From Pseudomonadota bacterium (GTDB lineage: Bacteria > Pseudomonadota > Gammaproteobacteria > Steroidobacterales > Steroidobacteraceae): DNA of 63,376 nt. Shown piece after piece: positions 49,621 to 58,713 of the stretch. Under the pieces are notes generated by a model that saw nothing but the letters and a program-made list of their open reading frames with translations, searched no databases and was not told the origin of the DNA. Position 1 is the stretch's first letter, and each line of letters opens with the position of its first letter. A program made the position numbers and the translations under genes. The stretch is taken from assembly GCA_023417315.1 (NCBI GenBank), contig JAEZFW010000062.1:1-63376 (forward strand), read 5' to 3'.

Positions 49621-52149
49621 ATGAAACTTCTCGTCATCGGCAACGGCATGGTCGGCCAGCGTTTGCTGGAGTACGTGACCGGCGAGTCGAAAGACTTCGA
49701 TATCACCGTACTCTGCGAAGAGCCGCGGGCTGCATACGATCGCGTCGGATTGACTTCATTCTTCTCGGGCAAGAGCGCGAAGGATCTGTCGCTCGTCGAA
49801 CCTGAGTTCTTCGATAGCCATGAAATCGCGCTCTATCTGAACGAGAAAGCCGTCTCGATCGATCGGACAGCGAAGCGGGTGAAGACATCGCACGGGCGCG
49901 AGATCGAGTACGACAAGCTCGTGCTCGCCACCGGTTCGTATCCCTTCGTGCCACCGGTCCCGGGTCGGGATCGCGCGGGCTGCTTCGTCTATCGCACGAT
50001 CGAGGACCTCGAAGCGATTCGCGCGTCGGCAGCCGGCGCGAAGATCGGTGTAGTCGTGGGCGGTGGTTTGCTGGGCTTGGAAGCGGCGAAGGCGTTGAAA
50101 GACCTTGGGCTCGAAACGCACGTCGTGGAGTTTGCACCTCGCCTCATGGCGGTGCAGATCGACGACGGCGGCGGTCGTGTGCTGCGGCAGAAGATTGCGG
50201 ATCTCGGCGTTGGCGTGCACACGGGCAAGAACACGACCGAGATCGTGGACGGGCAGAGCGCGCGGCACGTCATGAAGTTCGCGGACGGCTCGTCGCTCGA
50301 GACCGATGTGATCGTATTCTCCGCCGGAATACGCCCGCGCGATGAGCTCGCACGCGCGGCGAACCTCACAGTCGGCGAGCGCGGCGGCATCGTGATCGAT
50401 AACGGCTGTCACACCTCGGACCCCGACATCTTCGCGATCGGCGAGTGCGCGCTATGGAACGGCAAGGTGTATGGGCTCGTCGCACCTGGTTATCAAATGG
50501 CAGCCGTGTGCGCCGCGCGCCTACTCGGCCGCCCCGAGCCCTGCTTCACGGGCGCGGACATGAGCACGAAGCTCAAGCTTCTCGGCGTCGATGTCGCATC
50601 ACTCGGCGACGCACACGCCGCGCTTACTAACGCCCGCGCGTACACGTTCGTCGACGAGTGCAAGCAGGTGTACAAGAAGCTCGTCGTGAACGAAGACGGC
50701 ACGCGCTTACTCGGCGGGATCTTGATCGGCGATGCGGACGACTACGGTATCTGGCTCCAAATGATGCTCGACGGCACGAAGCTGCCCGAGCATCCCGAGA
50801 CCATGATCGTGCCCAACTTCGAAGGCGGCGGGCAGCAGAGCCGGGCAACGGGAGTTGCCGCGCTCTCAGCCAGCGCGCAGATCTGCTCGTGCAACAACGT
50901 GAGCAAAGGCGCGATCTGCGCTGCGATCGAAGCGGGCTGCACGACGATCGGTGCGCTCAAGACCGCGACCAAAGCGGCGACCTCCTGCGGCGGCTGCAGC
51001 TCGCTTGTCACACAGATCCTGAAAGCCGAGCTCGCAAGCCGTGGCGTCGCTGTGAACAACCATCTGTGCGAGCACTTCCCGTACTCGCGCCAGCAGCTTT
51101 ATCACCTCGTGCGCTTCGGCAAGTTGCACTCCTTCAGCGAAGTGCTCGAGAAGCATGGACGTGGTCTCGGCTGCGACATCTGTAAACCTGCCATCGCATC
51201 GATCATGGCCTCGTGCTGGAACGAGTTCGTGCTGAAGCGCGACAAAGCGGTCCTGCAGGATACGAACGACTACTTCCTGGCGAACATTCAGAAGGACGGC
51301 ACGTACTCGGTCGTGCCGCGCGTTCCGGGCGGTGAGATCACCGCAGATAAGCTGATCGCGATCGGCGCGGTCGCGAAGAAGTACGGTCTCTATACGAAGA
51401 TCACAGGTGGGCAGCGCATCGATCTTTTCGGCGCACAGGTGCACCAGCTGCCGCTCATCTGGAAAGAGCTGATCGATGCCGGCTTCGAATCTGGCCACGC
51501 CTACGGCAAAGCGGTTCGCACCGTGAAGTCATGCGTCGGCTCGACATGGTGTCGCTACGGCGTGCAGGACAGCGTGGGCTTCGCAATCGATGTCGAGAAC
51601 CGCTACAAGGGATTACGCGCACCCCACAAGCTCAAGTTTGCGGTCTCCGGCTGCACACGCGAATGCGCGGAAGCACAGAGCAAGGACGTGGGCATCATCG
51701 CGACCGAGAAAGGCTGGAACCTGTACGTATGCGGCAACGGCGGAATGAAACCCCGCCACGCCGATCTGCTCGCCTCCGATCTCGACCGCGACACGCTCGT
51801 CAAGTACGTCGATCGATTCCTGATGTTCTACATTCGCACGGCCGATCGCCTGCAGCGCACCTCAGCGTGGCTCGAGAATCTCGAAGGCGGGCTCGAGTAT
51901 CTGAAGCAAGTCGTCATCGAGGACAAGCTCGGCATCGCTGCCGAGTTGGAAGCGGAGATGGCGCACGTCATCCATACCTATGAATGCGAATGGAAGAAGG
52001 CGGTCGAAGACCCTGTGACGCTGAAGCGCTTCCGCCATTTCGTGAACAGCGATCGCAGCGACGACAACGTCGTCTTCATCGAAGAGCGTGGGCAGATCCG
52101 CCCAGCGACGCAGGAAGAGCGTCAGCAACGCCGTCGGGAGGCGGTATGA
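49621..52149 (+). CDS. nirB: Assimilatory nitrite reductase, large subunit
   Basis: The 842-residue NADH-dependent enzyme reduces nitrite to ammonium. The order is: FAD-binding start KLLVIGNGMVGQRLLEY, NADH loop GVVVGGGLLGLEAAKAL, a [2Fe-2S] BFD domain (CSCNNVSKGAIC, then SCGGCSSL), two ferredoxin-type sulfite/nitrite reductase halves, and the [4Fe-4S]-siroheme cysteines, C-x5-C in KSCVGSTWCRYG with C-x3-C in SGCTRECAEAQ. The start at ATG 49621 has GGAG upstream; a GTG three codons earlier is unlikely. The stop overlaps the next ATG (ATGA). Confidence 0.96.
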   Translation: MKLLVIGNGMVGQRLLEYVTGESKDFDITVLCEEPRAAYDRVGLTSFFSGKSAKDLSLVEPEFFDSHEIALYLNEKAVSIDRTAKRVKTSHGREIEYDKLVLATGSYPFVPPVPGRDRAGCFVYRTIEDLEAIRASAAGAKIGVVVGGGLLGLEAAKALKDLGLETHVVEFAPRLMAVQIDDGGGRVLRQKIADLGVGVHTGKNTTEIVDGQSARHVMKFADGSSLETDVIVFSAGIRPRDELARAANLTVGERGGIVIDNGCHTSDPDIFAIGECALWNGKVYGLVAPGYQMAAVCAARLLGRPEPCFTGADMSTKLKLLGVDVASLGDAHAALTNARAYTFVDECKQVYKKLVVNEDGTRLLGGILIGDADDYGIWLQMMLDGTKLPEHPETMIVPNFEGGGQQSRATGVAALSASAQICSCNNVSKGAICAAIEAGCTTIGALKTATKAATSCGGCSSLVTQILKAELASRGVAVNNHLCEHFPYSRQQLYHLVRFGKLHSFSEVLEKHGRGLGCDICKPAIASIMASCWNEFVLKRDKAVLQDTNDYFLANIQKDGTYSVVPRVPGGEITADKLIAIGAVAKKYGLYTKITGGQRIDLFGAQVHQLPLIWKELIDAGFESGHAYGKAVRTVKSCVGSTWCRYGVQDSVGFAIDVENRYKGLRAPHKLKFAVSGCTRECAEAQSKDVGIIATEKGWNLYVCGNGGMKPRHADLLASDLDRDTLVKYVDRFLMFYIRTADRLQRTSAWLENLEGGLEYLKQVVIEDKLGIAAELEAEMAHVIHTYECEWKKAVEDPVTLKRFRHFVNSDRSDDNVVFIEERGQIRPATQEERQQRRREAV

Positions 52150-53780
52150 GAGCGACCTGGCAGTTCATCTGCGACTTCGAGGACATCTTTCCTGACTGCG
52201 GTGTCGCTGCGCTCATCGATACGCGACAGATCGCGATCTTTCGCATCGGCGAGCAAGTCTATGCGCTAGACAACTTCGATCCGAACAGCGATGCGAACGT
52301 CCTGTCGCGCGGACTCGTGGGCGACATCAACGGCGAACCCGTCGTCGCATCGCCGATCTATAAGCATCATTTCAGCTTGATCACGGGTCGCTGCCTCGAA
52401 GACCCGGAGCAATCGGTGCATGCGTACCCCGCTCGCGTGTCGGAAGGTCGGGTGTACATCAAGAGCGTGCCGATTCGAACCGCGCAGCGCACTCGCAAGC
52501 TCGTCGTCATCGGCAACGGCATGGCGGGCATGAAGGTCGTTGAAGATCTTCTGCAAATCTCGCCCAATGCGTACGAGATCACCGTCTTCGGCGCTGAGCC
52601 GCACCCGAACTACAACCGCATTCTTCTGTCCCCCGTGCTTGCGGGCGAGAAGACGGTCCAAGACATCGTGCTCAATCCATTCGAGTGGTATCGCGAGAAA
52701 GGCGTCAAGCTCCATGTGGATGATCCCATCGTTGCGATCGATCGGCGTCGTCGCACAGTGACGGCCAAGAGCGGCACGGTGGTGAGCTACGACCGCTTGC
52801 TGCTTGCGACGGGATCTAATCCCATCGTGTTGCCGGTGCCCGGAAACGAGTTGCCAGGTGTAGTGACGTTCCGCGATCTGCAGGATGTGGATGTCATGCT
52901 GCAGGCGGCACGCACACACAAGAAGGCGGTGGTGATCGGCGGTGGGCTGCTCGGCCTCGAAGCGGCGAATGGGTTGCTGAAGCAAGGCATGGACGTGACG
53001 GTCGTCCACCTGCTCGAGACGTTGATGGAGCGTCAACTCGATCGCGCCGCTGCATCCATGTTGAGAGAGTCGCTCGAGAAACGCGGCCTCAAATTCGTGA
53101 TGCCGGCGAAGACAATCGCGATCTTGAGTGAACGGCGAACGGGGAACGGCGAACGGTCGGAAGGCGGCGCGAACGCGCCTCTGGCTACAGCCTACAGCCT
53201 TCAGCCTACCGCCGCTCCCGATCGCGTGCGCGCGATCCGCTTGGACGACGGTCGCGAAGTCGAGGCAGACCTCGTCGTGATGGCGGCGGGCATTCGACCG
53301 AACATCGAGCTTGCGAAGGCGGCGGGGCTTCGCTGCGACCGCGGCGTGCTCGTGAACGACACGATGCAGACGTTCGATCCGAGCATCTACGCCGTCGGCG
53401 AATGCGTGCAGCATCGCAACAGCACCTACGGCCTCATCGCGCCGCTCTTCGAGCAGGCGAACGTGTGCGCGACCCATTTAGCCGAGTTCGGCATTGGCCG
53501 CTACGCGGGCTCGCTCGTTTCGACTCAGCTCAAGGTGACCGGAATTGATTTGTTCTCAGCGGGCGATTTCCTCGGCGGTCCCACGAGCGAAGCACTCGTG
53601 CTCCGGGATGCCAAGCGCGGCATCTACAAACGCATCGTGATCGAGAAGAACCGCATCCGCGGCGCGGTTTTGTACGGCGATGTGAAAGATGGCCCGTGGT
53701 ATTTCGAGCTCATGACCGAAGGCCGCGACATTGGGCCGCTGCGCGACAAGCTGTTGTTCGGGTCGGCGTTCGTGAAGTGA
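52146..53780 (+). CDS. nirD: NirD small subunit fused to FAD-dependent reductase
   Basis: The 544-residue fusion has an N-terminal NirD domain (residues 1-105; Rieske fold with KHHFSLITGRC but without a full cluster-binding set) and a C-terminal FAD/NAD(P) reductase (RKLVVIGNGMAGMKVVEDL, GGGLLGLEAANGLL, VGECVQHRNSTYGLI). The reductase half duplicates the front of NirB. It may supply electrons to NasA, like NasB/NasC-type subunits. At about residues 329-358 a 30-residue Arg/Gly/Ala-rich insert is encoded by a short-period repeat element; relatives read straight through here. Translation is coupled to nirB (ATGA). Confidence 0.87.
   Translation: MRATWQFICDFEDIFPDCGVAALIDTRQIAIFRIGEQVYALDNFDPNSDANVLSRGLVGDINGEPVVASPIYKHHFSLITGRCLEDPEQSVHAYPARVSEGRVYIKSVPIRTAQRTRKLVVIGNGMAGMKVVEDLLQISPNAYEITVFGAEPHPNYNRILLSPVLAGEKTVQDIVLNPFEWYREKGVKLHVDDPIVAIDRRRRTVTAKSGTVVSYDRLLLATGSNPIVLPVPGNELPGVVTFRDLQDVDVMLQAARTHKKAVVIGGGLLGLEAANGLLKQGMDVTVVHLLETLMERQLDRAAASMLRESLEKRGLKFVMPAKTIAILSERRTGNGERSEGGANAPLATAYSLQPTAAPDRVRAIRLDDGREVEADLVVMAAGIRPNIELAKAAGLRCDRGVLVNDTMQTFDPSIYAVGECVQHRNSTYGLIAPLFEQANVCATHLAEFGIGRYAGSLVSTQLKVTGIDLFSAGDFLGGPTSEALVLRDAKRGIYKRIVIEKNRIRGAVLYGDVKDGPWYFELMTEGRDIGPLRDKLLFGSAFVK
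53130..53210. repeat. Two heptamer arrays inserted in frame within the nirD-reductase gene
   Basis: Four copies of GAACGGN lie at 53130-53157, and four of AGCCTAC/AGCCTTC at about 53183-53210, with a GC-rich centre between. The segment keeps the reading frame and encodes a low-complexity stretch absent from family members, between ILSE and DRVRAIRLDDG. Confidence 0.85.
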
Positions 53781-53783
53781 GGA

Positions 53784-54006
53784 AGGGTGCTGGGTTATCG
53801 GGTTCTGGGTGCTGGTCAGAGACGCCGTGCGTTCTTCAATGCCGTGCTCACTTATCCCATCGCGCATATGTGTGCGAAGCGATCTGATTCGCTTTCTGGC
53901 CAGTAATCAGTACCCAACAGTCCGGTCCCATCTTCACATGACCACCAGCAAGCGATTCTGATCGTTTCTGGCCAGCGCCCAGTACCCAGCAGCCCAGTAC
54001 CCATCC
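53784..54006. repeat. Heptamer arms flanking the nasA upstream region
   Basis: The left arm, 53784-53818, has GGGTGCT/GGGTTAT units. A middle CTGGCCAGTAATC-like copy lies near 53895-53925. The right arm, 53969-54006, has CCCAGTA/CCCAGCA units, ending directly before the nasA ATG. The 227-bp gap has no gene. Confidence 0.8.
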
Positions 54007-54007
54007 C

Positions 54008-56668
54008 ATGTCCATTCGAACCACTTGTCCCTACTGCGGTGTCGGTTGCGGAGTGCTCGCGAAGAGAGTGCCTGAGGAGGGCGTCGAGATCTCGGGCGAT
54101 CCACAGCATCCTGCGAACTACGGGCGGCTGTGCTCGAAGGGATCGGCGCTCGGCGAAACGCTCGGGCTCGAGGGGCGACTGCTTCATCCTCAGATTCACG
54201 GTCGCACCGCGTCGTGGGACGAGGCGCTCGACTACGTCTCCACAGGTTTCCAAGCGATCATCGACGAGCATGGTCCGGAGGCGGTGGCGTTCTATGTGTC
54301 GGGCCAGTTGTTGACCGAGGACTATTACGCTGCGAACAAGCTGATGAAAGGTTTCATCGGCACCGCGAACATCGATACGAACTCGCGGCTGTGCATGTCG
54401 TCGGCCGTTGCGGGTCACAAACGCGCATTCGGCGAAGACCTCGTGCCGATCTGCTACGACGACCTGAAACTTGCGAACCTGGTCGTGCTCGTTGGCTCGA
54501 ACACCGCGTGGTGTCACCCGATCATCTTCCAGCGCATCACCGAAGCGAAGATGATCAAACCCGATCTCAAGATCGTGGTGATCGATCCGCGCCGCACCGC
54601 GACCTGCGAGTTCGCGGACATTCACTTACCGATCCGCTCGGGAACGGACGTGTGGTTGTTCAACGGATTGCTCTCGTATTTGCATCAGCACGGCACGATG
54701 GATGCGCAGTTCGTGGCGAAGCACACGAACGGTTTCGATCGAGCGCTGCTAGTCGCCGAGAACACCGCGGGCGACTTGCGAGCCGTAGCGAAGATCTGCG
54801 GCCTCGAGGAGAGCCGCCTCGCCGATTTCTACAGTCTATTCGCACGGACCGAGCAGGCGATCACGATCTTCTCGCAAGGCGTCAATCAATCATCGGCAGG
54901 AACGGACAAGGTCAACGCCATCATCAATTGCCATCTGCTTACAGGACGAATTGGGCGTCCCGGCATGGGTCCGTTCTCGGTAACAGGACAGCCGAATGCG
55001 ATGGGCGGACGCGAAGCGGGCGGACTTGCAAACATGCTTGCTGCGCACATGGAGCTCGAGAACGCAGAGCACCGGCGCATCGTGCAGCAGTTCTGGAACA
55101 GTCCCGTCATCGCCGAGCGCGCAGGACTGAAAGCGGTCGATCTGTTCAATGCGATTCACGATGGCCGCATCAAAGCCGTTTGGATCATGGCGACGAACCC
55201 CGTCGTGAGCTTGCCGGAGGCCGACAAGGTCAAAGAAGCGCTGCAGCGCTGCAAGCTCGTCGTCGTCTCCGATTGCGTGCAGCAGACCGATACCAACGCG
55301 TGCGCACACGTTCTGTTGCCGGCAGCCGCGTGGGGCGAGAAAGACGGCACCGTCACCAACTCGGATCGCCGGATCTCGCGCCAGCGCGCGTTCCTGAAAT
55401 TGCCAGGCGAAGCAAAACCCGATTGGTGGATCGTAAGCGAGGTCGCCCGTCGAATGGGATTCGATAGCGCATTCGCATACGACTCGGCGCACGCAATCTT
55501 TCGCGAGCACGCGGCATTGTCGGGAACGCACAACGATGGTACGCGCGCGTTCAACATCGCCGGATTGGCGAAGCTCAGCGAGGTCGAATACGACGAGCTC
55601 GCGCCGATTCAATGGCCCGTGCCGCAAGCGGGACACAGCGGCACCGCGCGCTTGTTCGAGGACTGCCGCTTCTATCACGAAGATGGCAAAGCGCGCTTCA
55701 TCCCCACGACACCGCGAGCCCCAGTACAGCGTCCCGACGATGAGTTCCCGCTCGTGCTCAACACGGGGCGTATCCGGGATCAGTGGCACACGATGACCCG
55801 CAGCGGCAAAGCGCCGCGACTCACCTCACACATCCCAGAGCCGTACATCGACTTACATCCGCAGGATGCGTTGCTTGCAGGCACGCGCGAAGGCGAGCTC
55901 GTCCGCGTCTCGACCAAATGGGGCTCGATGGTCGCGCGCTTACGCATGAGCGGTGAGATGCCACGCGGCATGGTGTTCGTGCCGATCCACTGGAATAGCG
56001 CGTTTGCCTCGGATGCGCGCGTGGGCGCGCTCGTGAACCCGGTCGTGGATCCCCTCTCGGGCGAGCCCGAGCTCAAGCACACGCCAGCGCGCGTGACACC
56101 ATTCATCGTGAGCTGGCATGGATTCATCCTCACGCGTCAGCCGCTTGCGAACCTGGACGTCACGTGGTGGACGCTCGCGCATGGCGCGAAGTTCTATCGA
56201 TATGAGCTTGCAGGCAGGCGTGTGTACGGCGATTGGTCGTCGTGGGCACGACGACTCTTGAATGCAGCGAAGCCAGATGCCGATTGGCTCGAATACTCGG
56301 ATCCGAGTGCAGGTGTCTATCGAGGCGCGCTGTTAGTTGAAGATCGGATCGCCGCGTGCGTGTTCATTTCGCCGCGCCCGGATCTTCCTTCGCGCACGTG
56401 GCTCGCAAAGCTCTTCGCCAAAGAGCAGATCGGCGACATGGATCGCGCGGGATTACTCGTGGGTCAAGCACCTGATCCGGGAGCCGATACAGGACCGGTC
56501 GTGTGCTCGTGCTTCGGCGTGGGCAAGAAGACGATCTGCGAAGCGATCATCAAACACAAGCTCACGACGCCGCAGGAAGTCGGTCAGAGACTTCGCGCCG
56601 GAACGAACTGCGGCTCATGCGTGGGCGAGATCAAGACGCTCATTGCAGAGTCGGCAGCGAGAGGATGA
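54008..56668 (+). CDS. nasA: Assimilatory nitrate reductase, catalytic subunit
   Basis: The 886-residue cytoplasmic molybdoenzyme reduces nitrate to nitrite. It has the N-terminal [4Fe-4S] motif TTCPYCGVGCGVL with a later Cys in GRLCSKG, the molybdopterin guanine dinucleotide-binding core (DTNSRLCMSSAV, VLVGSNTAWCHP, GRIGRPGMGPFSVTGQPNAM), the GRIRDQWHTMTRSG C-terminal pterin domain, and a terminal BFD-type [2Fe-2S] domain (VCSCFGVGKKTICEAI, NCGSCVGEI), as in NasA of Klebsiella. There is no twin-arginine signal. No Shine-Dalgarno sequence is seen, since the start abuts a repeat arm. Confidence 0.95.
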   Translation: MSIRTTCPYCGVGCGVLAKRVPEEGVEISGDPQHPANYGRLCSKGSALGETLGLEGRLLHPQIHGRTASWDEALDYVSTGFQAIIDEHGPEAVAFYVSGQLLTEDYYAANKLMKGFIGTANIDTNSRLCMSSAVAGHKRAFGEDLVPICYDDLKLANLVVLVGSNTAWCHPIIFQRITEAKMIKPDLKIVVIDPRRTATCEFADIHLPIRSGTDVWLFNGLLSYLHQHGTMDAQFVAKHTNGFDRALLVAENTAGDLRAVAKICGLEESRLADFYSLFARTEQAITIFSQGVNQSSAGTDKVNAIINCHLLTGRIGRPGMGPFSVTGQPNAMGGREAGGLANMLAAHMELENAEHRRIVQQFWNSPVIAERAGLKAVDLFNAIHDGRIKAVWIMATNPVVSLPEADKVKEALQRCKLVVVSDCVQQTDTNACAHVLLPAAAWGEKDGTVTNSDRRISRQRAFLKLPGEAKPDWWIVSEVARRMGFDSAFAYDSAHAIFREHAALSGTHNDGTRAFNIAGLAKLSEVEYDELAPIQWPVPQAGHSGTARLFEDCRFYHEDGKARFIPTTPRAPVQRPDDEFPLVLNTGRIRDQWHTMTRSGKAPRLTSHIPEPYIDLHPQDALLAGTREGELVRVSTKWGSMVARLRMSGEMPRGMVFVPIHWNSAFASDARVGALVNPVVDPLSGEPELKHTPARVTPFIVSWHGFILTRQPLANLDVTWWTLAHGAKFYRYELAGRRVYGDWSSWARRLLNAAKPDADWLEYSDPSAGVYRGALLVEDRIAACVFISPRPDLPSRTWLAKLFAKEQIGDMDRAGLLVGQAPDPGADTGPVVCSCFGVGKKTICEAIIKHKLTTPQEVGQRLRAGTNCGSCVGEIKTLIAESAARG

Positions 56669-56675
56669 GAACAGC

Positions 56676-56936
56676 CACAAAGAGCACAAGAAGCACAAGA
56701 GAAGAAAAAGAGCGACATGGAGCGGGATCATGACTGGACCCGACCCTTTCACGACTGGATCGACGCACGCAATCGATTCTTGGTCATGTCCCAGATCGAC
56801 TGCCCCAATGATCTCTTAAACAGAAATCGGACAGGACCTCATAAGGAGGAATTTGAATCGACTCCAGACTATTTATTCTCCTTTGTGCTCTTTGTGTTCT
56901 TTGTGGTTACTCGGTTCTTACTCTTCTTACTCTCTT
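56676..56936. repeat. Period-9 inverted-arm element between nasA and hemD-like gene
   Basis: The left arm, 56676-56705, has CACAA(G)AGN-type units. The right arm, about 56877-56936, has CTTTGTGNT units (inverse) running on into TTCTTACTC repeats. The right arm overlaps the last codons of the minus-strand hemD-like gene. The centre (about 170 bp) shows no gene I can support. Confidence 0.8.
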
Positions 56937-57736
56937 GACGACATCGCCTGCTCAATCGCGCTCGTCAGCGGCTTCATGAAGAACGACTCTTCTGGCATGA
57001 AGCGCACTTTCACGTCGTGCTTCTCCAGCGTCGAGGCGACGACCGGTCCGACGGCAGCCACTGCCGTACGTTCGAGTGCGCGCTTCACTAGGTCCAGTGG
57101 CCCCACGGAGAACAACCGATCGACTTGCACCGAGCTCGTGAACGCGATGATGTCGACCTCGCCCGCTGACATCTTATTGAGCAGATCGAGCACCGCGGCA
57201 TCGGCGGCAGCATCTGCATAGATATAAGGTGCGACGGTAGACACGTGCGCGCCTGCGGACTCTAGATACGACTCGATACGCTCGTTCGGATCCACGCCGT
57301 AACGCTGCACCGTGACTCGGCGGCCTCTGAGATCCTCGCGACTGAGCGCCGCGACGACACCCTCAGTCGTCGGCTGTTCCGCTGCGATATCGGGCTTCAA
57401 ACCGAGATCGCGCAACGCCTTTGCAGGTTTGGGTCCGCGAGTGAACTTACGAACGTCCCCGAGCCTCGCGATGAACTCGGCGCGCAGCGCCGGGGCGTGT
57501 CGCTCGATACAAGACACGATACGGCGTAGGCCCTCCCCAGTCAGCAAGATGAGATCATCGACTTCGCCGGCATTGAAGCGCCTGACCCACTCAAGAATCG
57601 GCCCAGGATCGGGGGCATCTACAATCGCCACGAGCGGGCATCGAATCACGGCTGCGCCCCGCCGCTCGAGCATCGCAGCGAACACGTCCAGCTCGCGGCT
57701 TTCGGGGATCGCAATCGTTCTTCCTGAAAGTGTCAT
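56927..57736 (-). CDS. Uroporphyrinogen-III synthase-like protein (HemD family)
   Basis: The 269-residue protein has the bilobed HemD layout: RTIAIPESRELDVFAAML, EVDDLILLTGEGLRRIV, GPKPAKALRDLGLKPDIAAEQPT, GRRVTVQRYG, VDIIAFTSSVQVDRLF and AVGPVVASTLEKH. Uroporphyrinogen III is the branch point to siroheme, which NirB requires, so its place next to nirB/nasA makes sense; a regulatory role, as for some HemD-like proteins, is possible. It is convergent with nasA. Its C-terminal codons lie in the repeat arm. Confidence 0.85.
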   Translation of the reverse strand: MTLSGRTIAIPESRELDVFAAMLERRGAAVIRCPLVAIVDAPDPGPILEWVRRFNAGEVDDLILLTGEGLRRIVSCIERHAPALRAEFIARLGDVRKFTRGPKPAKALRDLGLKPDIAAEQPTTEGVVAALSREDLRGRRVTVQRYGVDPNERIESYLESAGAHVSTVAPYIYADAAADAAVLDLLNKMSAGEVDIIAFTSSVQVDRLFSVGPLDLVKRALERTAVAAVGPVVASTLEKHDVKVRFMPEESFFMKPLTSAIEQAMSSRE

Positions 57737-57828
57737 AGGGATCGGCTGTCGACTTGGGCTCGAGTGTTCCAGGCGGTATCATCCCCCACCCCGCTGGCTC
57801 CGACCACACCCAGAAGCTCAGCGACGAC

Positions 57829-57905
57829 GCGCCCGTAGCTCAGTTGGATAGAGTGACGGTTTCCGAAGCCGTAGGTCACAGGTTCGAATCCTGTCGGGCG
57901 CGCCA
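57829..57905 (+). tRNA. tRNA-Arg (anticodon CCG)
   Basis: A complete cloverleaf can be drawn: acceptor GCGCCCG/CGGGCGC, D stem GCTC/GAGT, anticodon stem ACGGT/GCCGT with loop TTCCGAA (anticodon CCG), T stem ACAGG/CCTGT with loop TTCGAAT, discriminator G, encoded CCA end. It is read from the plus strand and is not disrupted by any integrated element. Confidence 0.97.
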
Positions 57906-58021
57906 TCCTTTCACGGTCCATTCTGGACACATTCCCCCCTTTACGGGCCCGGCTGGTTTATCCCAGGTAGGTCGGCGGCTATACTTGCGCGCCTTGCCTT
58001 TTGCACCCGTTTGGAGCCGAC

Positions 58022-58540
58022 GTGAGCGCTGAGCACGATAAGAAGTTCTTCGACACTTTTATGCTGGTTCTGGGCGTGCTCGTCGCCATCGCGATCGGGA
58101 TCTACATTCTTGCGAAGGTGATCTCCGCCAATACGCAGGAGAAGCATGTGCTGGCCGATCCGGCCGTCAAGGCGGCGGTTGCAGAACGCATCGCTCCAGT
58201 CGGCAAGATCGCCGTCGCCGGGCAAGATAACTCGGCACTCGCACCGACTCAGCCCGCAGGTCAAGCGGCAGCCGCGCCGGCGGCGGACATGTCGGGCGAG
58301 GAGGTCTACAACATGGCCTGCGTCGCGTGTCACGGTGCGGGCGTCGCCGGCGCACCGAAGCACGGCGATGCGGCTGCATGGAAAGCCAGAATCGCCAAGG
58401 GCGCTGACACGCTACACAAACATGCGATCGAGGGTTTCCAGGGCGATGCCGGCTTCATGCCGCCAAAAGGCGGTCGCGTCGATCTCTCCGATCAATCCGT
58501 GATCAACGCGGTCGATTACATGGTGGCCGGATCGAAGTAA
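58022..58540 (+). CDS. Membrane-anchored c-type cytochrome (cytochrome c5 family)
   Basis: The protein is about 172 residues. I start at GTG 58022, which has GGAG nearby; an in-frame TTG at 58001 is less likely. A single N-terminal membrane helix (FFDTFMLVLGVLVAIAIGIYIL) is followed by an Ala/Pro-rich linker, and then one haem c domain with CVACHG and axial Met in FMPPKGG. The family pattern YNMACVACHGAGVAGAPKHGD is typical of cytochrome c5/c555 paired with cytochrome oxidases in gammaproteobacteria. It probably shuttles electrons at the periplasmic face. Confidence 0.9.
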   Translation: MSAEHDKKFFDTFMLVLGVLVAIAIGIYILAKVISANTQEKHVLADPAVKAAVAERIAPVGKIAVAGQDNSALAPTQPAGQAAAAPAADMSGEEVYNMACVACHGAGVAGAPKHGDAAAWKARIAKGADTLHKHAIEGFQGDAGFMPPKGGRVDLSDQSVINAVDYMVAGSK

Positions 58541-58582
58541 GCCACCGATCGCGTTCCAGCGCGATCCAGTCGCCTACTTCCG

Positions 58583-58713
58583 TGTAGCTCGGAATTGATT
58601 CCGACAATCACGCCACCGATCGCTCGTCGTGCGATCCGACTCGCCCCATATTCTAGTAGGTCGCAACTTATTCCGACGATCGGTCACCGGCGTCGGGTTG
58701 AAACCCGACCTAC
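58583..58713. repeat. Three REP-like palindromes (GTAGGTCGG type)
   Basis: Copies lie at about 58583-58604 (TCGGAATTGATTCCGA), 58656-58677 (GTAGGTCG..TTCCGAC) and 58692-58713 (GTCGGGTTGAAACCCGAC). The last supplies the TAG stop of comM (58712-58710, minus strand), exactly as the same repeat does for the acyl-CoA dehydrogenase at 5968. Confidence 0.85.

Noticed and set aside
56717..56938. A 73-residue ORF ending in a run of Phe/Leu/Val between nasA and the hemD-like gene
   Set aside because: The hydrophobic end is the translation of CTTTGTGNT repeats, and no ribosome-binding site is seen.
57829..57905. tRNA-Arg as the integration target of an element
   Set aside because: The tRNA is complete, has no duplicated 3' end nearby, and its flanks are ordinary host genes.
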